A stretch of 64,000 nt of DNA, taken from Neisseria sicca (lineage in GTDB: Bacteria; Pseudomonadota; Gammaproteobacteria; Burkholderiales; Neisseriaceae). The DNA lies in contig NZ_CP072524.1 of NCBI RefSeq assembly GCF_017753665.1, positions 2,480,001 to 2,544,000 of the forward strand, written 5' to 3'. Positions 33,291 through 42,575 of this stretch are shown in pieces. A model generated the notes under the pieces. It saw only the letters and a list, made by a program, of their open reading frames with translations. It did no database searches and was not told where the DNA came from. The first letter of the stretch is position 1. Every line of letters begins with the position of its first letter. Position numbers and translations under genes: made by a program.

Positions 33291-34154
33291 TTTTTTCAAC
33301 AGGTGCAGCAGATATTGACCGTATTGGTTTTTCGCCATCGGGCGGGCGAGTTCTTCCAAACGCTCGTCTGAAAGCCAGCCGTTGCGCCAAGCGATTTCTT
33401 CGAGGCAGGCAACTTGCAGGTCTTGGATGTTTTGCACGGTTTGGACGAATGAGGCGGCTTCGTGCAGGCTTTCGTGCGTACCGGTGTCCAACCATGCAAA
33501 GCCGCGTCCCAAAAGCTGGACGGACAATGAACCGTCGTCAATATACATTTGGTTGAGAGAGCTGATTTCGAGTTCGCCGCGTGCGGAGGGTTTGACTTGT
33601 TTGGCAAACTCGACGACGCGGTTGTCGTAGAAATATAAGCCTGTTACCGCCCAGTCGGATTTGGGCTGTTTCGGTTTTTCTTCGATGGATAAGGCGTTGA
33701 AGTTTTCGTCAAATTCAACGACGCCGAAACGTTCGGGGTCTTTGACTTGGTAGCCGAACACGGTGGCACCGTGTTTTTTAGAAGCGACTTGCTTCAGGGT
33801 TTGGGTGAACGACTGACCATAGAAAATATTGTCGCCCAAGACCAAGCAGACGTTGTCGTTGCCGATAAATTCTTCGCCGATGATGAATGCTTGCGCCAAG
33901 CCGTCGGGGCTGGGCTGCTCGGCATAGCTGATGGAGATGCCGAAATCGCTGCCGTCACCGAGCAGTCGTCTGAAAGAGGGATTGTCTTCGGGAGTGGTGA
34001 TGACCAAGATTTCGCGTATTCCTGTCAACATCAATACGGACAGGGGATAGTAAATCATGGGTTTGTCGTACACGGGCAGAAGCTGTTTGGACACGCCGCG
34101 CGTGATGGGGTAGAGGCGTGTGCCGCTGCCGCCGGCAAGGATGATGCCTTTCAT
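33288..34154 (-). CDS. rfbA: Glucose-1-phosphate thymidylyltransferase
   Basis: A 288-residue RmlA enzyme making dTDP-glucose from dTTP and glucose-1-phosphate. The N-terminal GGSGTRLYPITRGVSKQLLP is the nucleotide-binding signature; PMIYYPLSVLMLTGI, LVLGDNIFYGQ and EEKPKQPKSDWAVTGLYFYD are typical. First step of dTDP-L-rhamnose or related deoxysugar synthesis. It is downstream of rfbB with a small unrelated gene between; rfbC and rfbD are not in this window. Confidence 0.96.
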   Translation of the reverse strand: MKGIILAGGSGTRLYPITRGVSKQLLPVYDKPMIYYPLSVLMLTGIREILVITTPEDNPSFRRLLGDGSDFGISISYAEQPSPDGLAQAFIIGEEFIGNDNVCLVLGDNIFYGQSFTQTLKQVASKKHGATVFGYQVKDPERFGVVEFDENFNALSIEEKPKQPKSDWAVTGLYFYDNRVVEFAKQVKPSARGELEISSLNQMYIDDGSLSVQLLGRGFAWLDTGTHESLHEAASFVQTVQNIQDLQVACLEEIAWRNGWLSDERLEELARPMAKNQYGQYLLHLLKK

Positions 34155-34207
34155 GGGTTTTCTCCTGAGTAGTGTGTGTTTGCGTGATTTTCAGACGGCC
34201 TTCGGTC

Positions 34208-34579
34208 TTAAAGAGGCTTGCCGTTTCTCATGCCGAAGAAGCTTTTGATATCGAAGTAAATGGAACGGATGTCACCAGCTTCATTTTGAACATCAATACG
34301 GTCATAGACGCTGTCATTTTTCTTTAACAGAGCTTGTCCGACTACACGATATTCAGGCATGTGTTCTTCAATCCAGGAGTATTCGGCGGCAATGCCACTC
34401 ATAGTATCATTTTCAATGATGACAATTGCCCTTTCGATAGAGCTACCATCGGCTTTTATTGTCTTCTGAACTGTCGTTTGTGCAACATGATGTCGTGTTT
34501 CTTTGGCTGAAATTGGCGTAGAAACAAACAAGACGGAGGTCAAAGTTGCTAATAAGAAAATGCGGAATGGAGAGTACAT
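34208..34579 (-). CDS. Exported protein of unknown function between rfbB and rfbA
   Basis: A 123-residue protein with a signal peptide (MYSPFRIFLLATLTSVLFVSTPISA). The mature part (~98 residues) has no cysteine and no recognised motif; it is predicted mixed alpha/beta (IERAIVIIENDTMSGIAAEY, DVQNEAGDIRSIYFDI). Base composition is more AT-rich than the flanking rfb genes. It is co-directional with rfbB and rfbA but has no evident link to sugar synthesis and may be a recent insertion. Confidence 0.72.
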   Translation of the reverse strand: MYSPFRIFLLATLTSVLFVSTPISAKETRHHVAQTTVQKTIKADGSSIERAIVIIENDTMSGIAAEYSWIEEHMPEYRVVGQALLKKNDSVYDRIDVQNEAGDIRSIYFDIKSFFGMRNGKPL

Positions 34580-34633
34580 GGATATTCCTTTGTATGATGA
34601 AGTCTGATGTTTTCAATAGAAGGATTGCATAGT

Positions 34634-35698
34634 TTACAACTTACCTAAACGTTCCAAACGGTAGCTGCCGTTCAATACGTTTTGCCACCAGGTTTTGTTG
34701 TCCAAATACCATTGCACTGTTTTGCGGATACCGGATTCAAACGTTTCCTGCGGTTTCCAACCCAGTTCCCTGCCGATTTTGGCGGCGTCGATGGCGTAGC
34801 GCACATCATGACCAGGGCGGTCTTGCACGAAGGTAATCAAATCTTCGTACCGTGCTACGCCGGCAGGTTTTTCAGGAACGAGTTCTTCCAGCAGTGCGCA
34901 GATGGTTTTGACCACTTCAATATTGGCTTTTTCGTTGTGGCCACCGATATTGTAGGTTTCGCCGACGACGCCTTCGGTAACAACCTGATACAGCGCGCGG
35001 GCGTGGTCTTCGACAAACAGCCAGTCGCGGATTTGCATCCCGTCGCCGTACACGGGCAGGGGTTTGCCATCGAGCGCGTTCAGAATCATCAACGGAATGA
35101 GTTTTTCGGGGAAGTGATAAGGGCCATAGTTGTTCGAGCAGTTGGTTACGATGGTCGGCAGTCCGTAAGTGCGCAGCCATGCGCGGACGAGATGGTCGCT
35201 GGAAGCCTTGGAAGCGGAGTAGGGGCTGGACGGGGCGTAGGGCGTGGTTTCGGTAAACAAATCATCCGTACCGTGCAAGTCGCCATAAACTTCATCGGTG
35301 GAAATATGGTGGAAACGGAAAGCTTCGCGTTTTTCAGACGACATTTGCTGCCAATAGGCACGCGCAGCTTCCAGTAGGTTGAACGTGCCGACGATGTTGG
35401 TTTGGATGAATTCGCCGGCAGAATCAATCGAGCGGTCAACATGACTTTCCGCCGCCAAGTGCATCACGGCATCGGGCTGGTGTTGCGTAAATACGCGGTC
35501 AAGTTCGGCACGATCACAGATATCCACTTGCTCAAAAGCGTAACGAGGGCTGTTGGCTACGTCGGTCAGCGATTCGAGATTGCCCGCGTAAGTTAACTTG
35601 TCGAGATTGATGACAGAATCTTGGGTATTTTGGATGATGTGGCGGACCACTGCCGAGCCGATAAAGCCCGCGCCGCCGGTAACGAGGATTTTTTTCAT
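34634..35698 (-). CDS. rfbB: dTDP-glucose 4,6-dehydratase
   Basis: A 354-residue short-chain dehydrogenase-family RmlB. NAD-binding VTGGAGFIGSAVVRHI lies at the N terminus; STDEVYGDL holds the catalytic Thr-Asp-Glu and YSASKASSDHLVRAW the Tyr-Lys pair. It converts dTDP-glucose to the 4-keto-6-deoxy intermediate. First gene of the leftward rfbB-(34208)-rfbA set. Confidence 0.96.
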   Translation of the reverse strand: MKKILVTGGAGFIGSAVVRHIIQNTQDSVINLDKLTYAGNLESLTDVANSPRYAFEQVDICDRAELDRVFTQHQPDAVMHLAAESHVDRSIDSAGEFIQTNIVGTFNLLEAARAYWQQMSSEKREAFRFHHISTDEVYGDLHGTDDLFTETTPYAPSSPYSASKASSDHLVRAWLRTYGLPTIVTNCSNNYGPYHFPEKLIPLMILNALDGKPLPVYGDGMQIRDWLFVEDHARALYQVVTEGVVGETYNIGGHNEKANIEVVKTICALLEELVPEKPAGVARYEDLITFVQDRPGHDVRYAIDAAKIGRELGWKPQETFESGIRKTVQWYLDNKTWWQNVLNGSYRLERLGKL

Positions 35699-36083
35699 GG
35701 GATGGGTCTAAGATACAGTACAGCCTTGAATTATAACTGTATATATATTTTTTGTATCTTGGATATCAATTAATATCACGGCATTATTTTGATATTTCGG
35801 TAGATCATCTCATTTAACTCTAAGAATATCATGAAGATATTTTCTATGATTATTTTGGCGTACCTTAAACGTTTTACTATAATTTAATTTCAGCAGCATG
35901 AATCCCAACAGTCCAGCCATCTTAAATCCGTAATTAAGTCTTCCCCTTAAAAGACAATCGAATTTTGCATCGTCCCTGAATGAAAATTTGTATAAAATGC
36001 TATTGGCAATATTGAAAAAGAAATTATTAAAATAAATTTTGTTTGTCAAAACCCTTTTATTAACCCAATACAATAAAATCATT
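35699..36083. other. AT-rich gap behind rfbB with a possible gene remnant
   Basis: 385 bp without a confident gene; strikingly AT-rich compared with the neighbours. The reverse-strand frame 35810-36094 is described separately. The rightward DUF4112 gene starts at 36084 and overlaps the beginning of that frame. Confidence 0.5.
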
Positions 36084-36094
36084 ATGAAACACAC
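35810..36094 (-). pseudogene. Possible C-terminal remnant of a surface-sugar gene
   Basis: A 94-codon AT-rich frame whose middle (RDDAKFDCLLRGRLNYGFKM) reminds me of the C-terminal end of family-2 glycosyltransferases, where a charged segment precedes a hydrophobic tail. It has no ribosome site and overlaps the divergent DUF4112 start by 11 bp, so an intact gene is unlikely. Placement next to rfbB suits a lost glycosyltransferase gene. Weak call. Confidence 0.3.
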
Positions 36095-36686
36095 ACCTAT
36101 ACCTTATGAACGTCAGGAAATCATCCGACGTGAGCGCGAGTTGGCTAAATATGCCAATACTATGGATAGTTTGTTTTGCATTCCTTTTACCAAGCAGGGC
36201 ATCGGCGTTGATGCCATATTGTCGCTGATTCCTTTTGTTGGGGATATTGCCGGACTTTTGTTGACGATGAAGGCTTTTCGCATGGGGCGGGAGTTGGGCG
36301 TGCCGGATCATAAAATGCGTCCTGCTGTATATCTTGCTTTTGCCGATATGTTGCTCGGCATGATTCCTGTTGTCGCTACGCTTATTGATATTTTCTTACA
36401 GCCGAGCCGCCGTACTTTGAAAGTTATCAATGAGCATGTGCGTAGTGAGTATGGCATCGACTACGACATACATTTGGAGCGTCCGTTTATGCACACGGCT
36501 TTGGAAAAGAAACAACAACAATCAGATTTTTGGCGCAAACCTGTTGCGGCTTGGTTGTATCTGCATCTGCCTGATTTTTTCGGCTTGATTGCGCTGGTGT
36601 TGATGGGTTGGATAACGGTTGCAGTAAGTAGATGGGTATGGAGCGGTATGGCTTATCTGTTTCACGCTGTTGCCGGTTGGTTTTGA
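36084..36686 (+). CDS. DUF4112 membrane protein
   Basis: A 200-residue protein matching the DUF4112 pattern: a charged N-terminal helix, then DAILSLIPFVGDIAGLLLTM, a second membrane helix (LLGMIPVVATLIDIFLQPSR), and here an additional C-terminal helix (FFGLIALVLMGWITVAVSRW). The function of the family is unknown. ATG 36084 was chosen over the upstream frame from 36039. No obvious partner. Confidence 0.82.
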   Translation: MKHTPIPYERQEIIRRERELAKYANTMDSLFCIPFTKQGIGVDAILSLIPFVGDIAGLLLTMKAFRMGRELGVPDHKMRPAVYLAFADMLLGMIPVVATLIDIFLQPSRRTLKVINEHVRSEYGIDYDIHLERPFMHTALEKKQQQSDFWRKPVAAWLYLHLPDFFGLIALVLMGWITVAVSRWVWSGMAYLFHAVAGWF

Positions 36687-36710
36687 ATGCTTGTGATTTG
36701 AATGGAGATA

Positions 36711-36857
36711 TATAGCAGGCTAAGTTTAAATCAATATTGCGTTGCAATGTCGCAGTATAGAGAGAATGGCTCCCTAAGTATGAGCGTACCAAGTGGACTG
36801 GTTTCGTACTGTCTATACTATCCGCGATTTTGTCCTAATTTAAACTCAACCTCTATA
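36711..36857. repeat. Diverged long Correia element (147 bp)
   Basis: The right end, read in reverse, gives TATAGAGGTTGAGTTTAAAT then AGGACAAAATCGCGG and AGACAGTACGAAA, aligning with the order of motifs in the 107-bp copy at 7542. The left end TATAGCAGGCTAAGTTTAAA is also a mutated Correia end. It fills most of the gap between the DUF4112 gene and pilR. Confidence 0.6.
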
Positions 36858-36914
36858 TCTAAAACATACGTTTAGGTTTTGCTTCCTAAACGTGCAGATA
36901 ATGCAAATGCAAAC

Positions 36915-38519
36915 TTAATTGATGTCCAAACGTTCCATACGGTAGCGCATGGAGCGGAAGCTGATGCCCAAAAGCTTGGCAGCCTGAGTGCGGTTGTAAC
37001 GGGTTTGCTGCAACGCTTGTTCGATAATGCCGCGCTCGATTTGGTCAAGGTAGTCTTGAATCTGCATGGTGCGCGGGTCAAACGGCGGAAGCGGCTGATG
37101 ATCCAAAGTTTCGCCTTTTTGTGTTTCGGAATCGACGATGTCATCGAGATCGAGGTTTGGATGGTCGTTTTTTGGTGTCGGCGTATTTTGGATTTGCAAG
37201 TCGTCTAGCTGGATAACTTGTCCAACAGTCAGGGCGACGGCGCGTTCGAGGATGTTTTCAAGTTCGCGGAAGTTGCCGGGATAGCTGTAATGCAGCAGGG
37301 CTTCTTGCGCTTTGGGACTGAGTTTGTAGGTTTGCGTACCGTGGCGGTGTTTGTAGAGTAGGTACAAAATCAGCGCGCCCAAGTCTTCACGCATTTCGCG
37401 CAGGGGCGGCATGTGCAGGGTAACGACGTTGAGGCGGTAATATAAGTCTTGGCGGAACGCGCCGCTGTCAACGAGGGCTTCGAGGTTTTTATGGGTGGCG
37501 CAGATGATACGGACATCGACGAAAGTTTCGCGAGCATCACCGATGCGGCGCACAGCTTTTTCTTGAATGGCGCGCAGGAGTTTGACTTGCATGGCAAGCG
37601 GCAAGTCGGCAACTTCGTCGAGGAACAATGTGCCGCCGTCGGCGTGTTGGAAGAACCCGAGACGGTCTTGGTCGGCGCCGGTAAAGCTGCCTTTTTTGTA
37701 GCCGAAGAATTCGCTTTCCATCAGGTTTTCAGGAATCGCGCCGCAGTTGACCGCGATAAAGGGCTTGTCGGCGCGATCGGACAATTCGTGGATGGTACGC
37801 GCCGCCTGCTCTTTACCGGTACCCGACTCGCCGGAAATATAAACGGGCACGCCGCTGCGGGCGAGGCGGCGGATAAGGTGGCGGACTTCAACCATTTGGG
37901 GCGAACTGCCGAGCAGCCGCGGCATATCTTCTTCGCCACCCAATTCGGGCACGTCTTCGTTCGCACGCATAGCGATTTCACCGGTGGCAAAGCGTTCTTT
38001 CATGGAACGCAGACCTTCAGGAACGGTAACGGAGCCGCTCAAGTCGCGTTTGGGTGGCTTGGGCGGAGTTTTGGGCTTGTTGAATGCGGCAGCGACGGGC
38101 GCGGACGGTTTTTCGGTTGGCGGCTGGGTAATTTCGTCGGTGCTGTTGGAAACAGAGACGGCGGATTTAACCAGCGAGCGAAGTTGGGAAAGGGTAATCG
38201 GCTTTTGCAGGTAGTCGAACGCACCCGCATTAAGGGCTTCGACCGCCTGGTCGGCATTACCGAAGGCGGTAATGACGGCGACAGGGGTGTCGAGCATGAG
38301 TTCGTCTATGTATTGGACGACTTCGAGACCGGAGCCGTCGGGCATCCGCATATCGGTCAAGACGAGGGAATAGTCGTTGTTGTCAAGCTTGTCTTTGGCA
38401 TCTTCTACGCCGACGGCGGTCTGCACGCGCAACCCCATCTTCATCAGCGTCATTTCCATCAAGTCACGGATGTCGGCCTCGTCGTCGACGACCAATACTG
38501 GGTCTTGCAGCTTACTCAT
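36915..38519 (-). CDS. pilR: Sigma-54-dependent response regulator PilR
   Basis: A 534-residue NtrC-type activator. Receiver domain with phospho-acceptor Asp in LVLTDMRMPDGSG and Lys in YLQKPITLSQL; a Pro/Lys-rich linker (~130-170); AAA+ domain with Walker A SGESGTGKEQ, sigma54-contacting YKKGSFTGADQ, and Walker B GGTLFLDEVADLP; and a Fis-type HTH (RTQAAKLLGISFRSMRYRME). It should drive sigma54-dependent pilin transcription in response to PilS. Overlaps pilS by 8 bp. In pathogenic Neisseria this system is described as degenerate; here it looks intact. Confidence 0.94.
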   Translation of the reverse strand: MSKLQDPVLVVDDEADIRDLMEMTLMKMGLRVQTAVGVEDAKDKLDNNDYSLVLTDMRMPDGSGLEVVQYIDELMLDTPVAVITAFGNADQAVEALNAGAFDYLQKPITLSQLRSLVKSAVSVSNSTDEITQPPTEKPSAPVAAAFNKPKTPPKPPKRDLSGSVTVPEGLRSMKERFATGEIAMRANEDVPELGGEEDMPRLLGSSPQMVEVRHLIRRLARSGVPVYISGESGTGKEQAARTIHELSDRADKPFIAVNCGAIPENLMESEFFGYKKGSFTGADQDRLGFFQHADGGTLFLDEVADLPLAMQVKLLRAIQEKAVRRIGDARETFVDVRIICATHKNLEALVDSGAFRQDLYYRLNVVTLHMPPLREMREDLGALILYLLYKHRHGTQTYKLSPKAQEALLHYSYPGNFRELENILERAVALTVGQVIQLDDLQIQNTPTPKNDHPNLDLDDIVDSETQKGETLDHQPLPPFDPRTMQIQDYLDQIERGIIEQALQQTRYNRTQAAKLLGISFRSMRYRMERLDIN

Positions 38520-40101
38520 TGTGTTCTCTCGGTAAAATCAGTTCGAATCCGTTCATTTCGGGGTGGTAATGGAGTTGACCCATATTGGCGTGTGCCAGTT
38601 CGCGGGCAACGTACAATCCCAATCCCGTACCTTGTTTTTCAGTGGTGTAGAACGGCTCGAAGAGATGGTTGCGGACTTCGGGCGAAATGCCTTTGCCGTT
38701 ATCGGCAACGACGATGGAAATGTGCATCCTGCCGCTGGGGCGGATCAGGACGGTAATCGCGTTTTCGTCCTGACGGCTGTGCCTCCATGCGTTATTGCAG
38801 AGGTTCCACATGATTTGTTGGATGTGCATCACATCAGCGAGGACGGTAAGGTTGTTGCCGTCCATGTTCATGCGCAGGCAGCCGATGGCTTCGGAATTGT
38901 TGAGTGTGAACTCTTGTTTGAAGTCGAGCCAGAATTTCATCAGGTTAATCGGCTCGCGGCTGATGTTGTCGCGTTTGTTGAGCAGGGAGATGTCTTCCAA
39001 CATTTTGTCGATGCGCTGGATGTTGCTGTCGATGATACCGCAAAGCTTGGCTTTAACGGGATCGGGTTCGGCATCGTCATCACTTTCTTGCAGCAAATCG
39101 CTGGCATGACGGATGGCGGACATCGGATTGCGGATTTCGTGGGCGAGGTTCGCGGTAAGCTGTCCGAGCGAGGTGAGCTTGGTAGACATAGCTTCTGCCG
39201 CGACTTCGCGCAGCGAGCGGACATACAACATGAGCAGTTCCGTCTGTTCCTGAATCAGCGGGACGGCGCGGACGTGCATGGCGTGTTGAAAGATGTGGAT
39301 ATCGGTTTCAAACGGTTTGTCGGGATGATATTGCCAGCGTGTAACCAATTCGCCGAACACGACTTCTTGCTGGTCAACCACCAAACCAGGGAAATAGGTT
39401 TTTGCCTGTTTGTTAAAAAGCCAGACGCGTTGGGTGCTGTCGATGACGATAACGGCTTCCTGCACGCGGTTGAGAACGAGGCGGTTCAACCCGCTGATAC
39501 GGCGGTAGGCAAGCTGATGGCGGCTGGCGGATTCGGTTGCTTGTTCCAGATAGCGGGCGGCGAACGAAGTCAGCATGGCAACGAGGTAACACGCGCCGCT
39601 AAGCAGAACCGTAGTAATCAGAGGCTGCGTATCCCAATCAAACGGATGCAGGCGGATGCTGCCGTCGAGCAGCAGATTGAAGAAAAACAGCATGGACGCG
39701 TAGCCTGCGTACAGCATAGGGTAATGCCCGTAGCTGAGGAGACAGGACGTCGCGACAAAAGGAAGGACAAGGATACCGAAACCCGAATCGACTCCGCCGG
39801 CGATATACACCAGTATCATCATCATCGAAATATCGACGACTGCGCTGGCATTGGGCAAATCCAAAGTCTGCCATTGCCAGTCCGGACGGGCGACGGATAA
39901 CAAGATGAGGAAGGAATACAGCGCTGCCCAACTGTAAAATTCGACAGGAGGGAATGACATACCGACATGGGTGCCATTGCTGTAAACGCCGAAAGCATGC
40001 ATAACCAACAGCGGCAGCACGATGGCTATGCGGGCGATATTGATTAAACCGGGTATCCGCTCGCTCAGGTTTCCCAGTTCCTGAAAGCCGGATTTACTCA
40101 T
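38512..40101 (-). CDS. pilS: Sensor histidine kinase PilS
   Basis: A 529-residue membrane kinase. About six N-terminal transmembrane helices (residues ~20-190), a PAS-like region around RRISGLNRLVLNRVQEAVIV, the phospho-acceptor His in NLAHEIRNPMSAIRHA, N box LCNNAWRHSR, and ATP-lid motifs VADNGKGIS and TGLGLYVAREL. It phosphorylates PilR, encoded directly downstream with an overlapping start, and in other species senses pilin in the membrane. No frameshift is visible. Confidence 0.94.
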   Translation of the reverse strand: MSKSGFQELGNLSERIPGLINIARIAIVLPLLVMHAFGVYSNGTHVGMSFPPVEFYSWAALYSFLILLSVARPDWQWQTLDLPNASAVVDISMMMILVYIAGGVDSGFGILVLPFVATSCLLSYGHYPMLYAGYASMLFFFNLLLDGSIRLHPFDWDTQPLITTVLLSGACYLVAMLTSFAARYLEQATESASRHQLAYRRISGLNRLVLNRVQEAVIVIDSTQRVWLFNKQAKTYFPGLVVDQQEVVFGELVTRWQYHPDKPFETDIHIFQHAMHVRAVPLIQEQTELLMLYVRSLREVAAEAMSTKLTSLGQLTANLAHEIRNPMSAIRHASDLLQESDDDAEPDPVKAKLCGIIDSNIQRIDKMLEDISLLNKRDNISREPINLMKFWLDFKQEFTLNNSEAIGCLRMNMDGNNLTVLADVMHIQQIMWNLCNNAWRHSRQDENAITVLIRPSGRMHISIVVADNGKGISPEVRNHLFEPFYTTEKQGTGLGLYVARELAHANMGQLHYHPEMNGFELILPREHNE

Positions 40102-40265
40102 ATCCGCAACCCTTTTTGTTTATTTTTATCATTATTAGTACCTGTTTTTGAAATCGTTCTGCGATATTTCCGCAGACGGTCGTAAATATTTTTTTAATTT
40201 TGTCAGCATAACATAAAACGACCGTGTTTTCTAGGTTTTCAATGTGTTACCGCGCCTTTTGTTGT

Positions 40266-42575
40266 TTATACGGAAGTCGCGGACAAGGTTTTCAGACGAC
40301 CTGATACGTCCAAAACCTTCCCTTTTTTGCCGCGCTTGCCGTCGATGTCGCAAATGCGCAATTTTTCCTGATGCGCCGCACCGCGCTTGCCGACGGTTTC
40401 GACGATAAATTCCGCAGACGTGGTCACGAGGACATGTTCCAAAGATGCGCCTTCGGTCAGCGACATCAACTGCAAACCGCGCCCTTTGGGCATGACTTTG
40501 AGTTCGCCAATGGAAAACGCCAAGAGGCGGTGGTCGCTGCTTGCCAGTACAATTTTGCAGTCGGGATTGATGAGCGAAGAAGCATAAACCGCAATCGGCA
40601 GCAGGACGGTTTCGCCGCTGTCCACGGTCATCACCACTTTGCCCGCTTTCACGCGTCCGACCATATCGCCCAGTTTGGCGATGAAGCCGTAGCCGCCGCT
40701 GCCTGAGAGCAGGTAATGTCGTTCGGGCTGTCCGGTGAGCATGGCAACGGGTTTCGCGCCGTTTTGCAGCTCGATTAACGATGAAACCGGCACGCCGTCG
40801 CCGCGTCCGCCAGGGATTTCGGCGGCATCAAGCGTGTAGGTTCTGCCCAATGAATCGAGGATGACGACAGGTAAAACGGTGCGACCTTCAAGGGTTTGTT
40901 TGAGGCGGTCGCCTTCTTTGAACGCGGTTTGGCTCAAATCGAGATTGTGTCCGGCACGGCTGCGTATCCAGCCTTTTTCCGACAAAATCAGTGTGATGGG
41001 TTCGTCGGCGGTAGTCTGCGTCAACACGGCGCGTCCGGCCTCTTCCACCAGCGTGCGGCGCGCATCGCCGAACTGCTTCATGTCCGCCTGCATCTCTTTG
41101 ATAATCAGCTTGCGTTTTTCGTTTTCGTCGCCCAAAAGGATATTTAGACGACCTTGTTCTTCGCGCAATTCGTTCAATTCTTTTTCGAGTTTGAAACCTT
41201 CCAAACGCGCCAACTGGCGCAGGCGGATTTCCAAAATGTCTTCGGCTTGGATTTCGGTCAGCCCGAACGCCGCCATCAAATCGGCTTTCGGGTCGTCTGA
41301 TTCGCGGATGACTTTAATCACTTCGTCGATGTGCAGAAAGACTTTCAGACGACCTTCAAGGATGTGCAGCCGTTTTTCCACTTGGTTCAAACGGAATTTC
41401 AGACGGCGTGTTACGGTAACGATGCGGAAATCCAACCATTCCTGCAAAATCGTTTTCAGGTTTTTCTGCGCGGGGCGGTTGTCCAGCCCCATCATCACCA
41501 AGTTCATGGACACATTGCCTTCCAGCGAAGTCTGCGCCATCAGCGTGTTGATGAAGGTATCCGTATCGATGCGGCTGGATTTCGGTTCGAACACAAGGTG
41601 CACGGGATGTTCGCCGTCGGACTCGTCGCGCACGCGGTCGATTAAATCCAGCATCAGCTTTTTGGTGTTGAGCTGGTCTTGGTTCAGCTGTTTTTTGCCT
41701 GCTTTCGGTTTCGGGTTGGTTTGTTCTTCGATTTCGGCAAGGATTTTGGCGGAATTGGCGTTTGGCGGCAGCTCAGTCACAATCACGCGCCACTGTCCGC
41801 GCGCCAATTTCTCGATTTCATAACGCGCACGCACGCGCACGCTGCCCTTGCCGGTTTCGTAAATACGGCGCAATTCGTCCGCCGGCGTAATGATTTGACC
41901 GCCGCCGGCAAAGTCGGGCGCAGGAATATATTGCATCAGGTCGGCGGTTTCCAGTGTCGGTTTCTTCAACAACGCAATCGCCGCCTGCGTGACTTCATTC
42001 AAATTGTGCGACGGAATTTCGGTCGCCATGCCCACCGCGATGCCAGACGCACCGTTGAGCAGCACCATGGGCAGGCGGGCGGGCAGGTGTACAGGCTCGT
42101 CAAACGCGCCGTCGTAGTTCGGCACGAAATCCACCGTACCCTGATTGATTTCGGACAACAGCAATTCCGCAATCGGCGTCAGCCGCGCTTCGGTGTAACG
42201 CATCGCCGCCGCCCCGTCGCCGTCGCGTGAACCAAAGTTGCCGATGCCGTCGATTAAGGGGTAGCGCAAGGTAAAATCCTGCGCCATCCGTACCATCGCC
42301 TCATAGGCGGAACTGTCGCCGTGCGGGTGGTATTTACCCAAAATCTCGCCGACCACGCGCGCCGATTTCACCGGCTTCGCCCCCGCCATCAAACCCATAT
42401 CGCGCATGGCAAACAAAATGCGCCGCTGCACGGGCTTTTGGCCGTCTGAAACTTCAGGCAGCGCGCGGCCTTTGACCACGCTCATGGCGTATTCGAGATA
42501 GGCGCGTTCGGCGTATTGACCTAACAGCAGGTAGTCTTCACCGACAGGGGATGGGACGGAAACGTGTTCGTTCAT
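40266..42575 (-). CDS. parC: DNA topoisomerase IV subunit A
   Basis: A 769-residue type IIA topoisomerase subunit that with ParE decatenates chromosomes. The catalytic Tyr lies in AAAMRYTEARL. In the quinolone-determining region, KYHPHGDSSAYEAMVRM keeps the wild-type D87, S88, S89 and E92 (one more than the gonococcal numbering as I recall it). The C-terminal half holds the beta-pinwheel repeats. GC-rich codon use produces long antisense frames that are not genes. Single gene. Confidence 0.95.
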   Translation of the reverse strand: MNEHVSVPSPVGEDYLLLGQYAERAYLEYAMSVVKGRALPEVSDGQKPVQRRILFAMRDMGLMAGAKPVKSARVVGEILGKYHPHGDSSAYEAMVRMAQDFTLRYPLIDGIGNFGSRDGDGAAAMRYTEARLTPIAELLLSEINQGTVDFVPNYDGAFDEPVHLPARLPMVLLNGASGIAVGMATEIPSHNLNEVTQAAIALLKKPTLETADLMQYIPAPDFAGGGQIITPADELRRIYETGKGSVRVRARYEIEKLARGQWRVIVTELPPNANSAKILAEIEEQTNPKPKAGKKQLNQDQLNTKKLMLDLIDRVRDESDGEHPVHLVFEPKSSRIDTDTFINTLMAQTSLEGNVSMNLVMMGLDNRPAQKNLKTILQEWLDFRIVTVTRRLKFRLNQVEKRLHILEGRLKVFLHIDEVIKVIRESDDPKADLMAAFGLTEIQAEDILEIRLRQLARLEGFKLEKELNELREEQGRLNILLGDENEKRKLIIKEMQADMKQFGDARRTLVEEAGRAVLTQTTADEPITLILSEKGWIRSRAGHNLDLSQTAFKEGDRLKQTLEGRTVLPVVILDSLGRTYTLDAAEIPGGRGDGVPVSSLIELQNGAKPVAMLTGQPERHYLLSGSGGYGFIAKLGDMVGRVKAGKVVMTVDSGETVLLPIAVYASSLINPDCKIVLASSDHRLLAFSIGELKVMPKGRGLQLMSLTEGASLEHVLVTTSAEFIVETVGKRGAAHQEKLRICDIDGKRGKKGKVLDVSGRLKTLSATSV

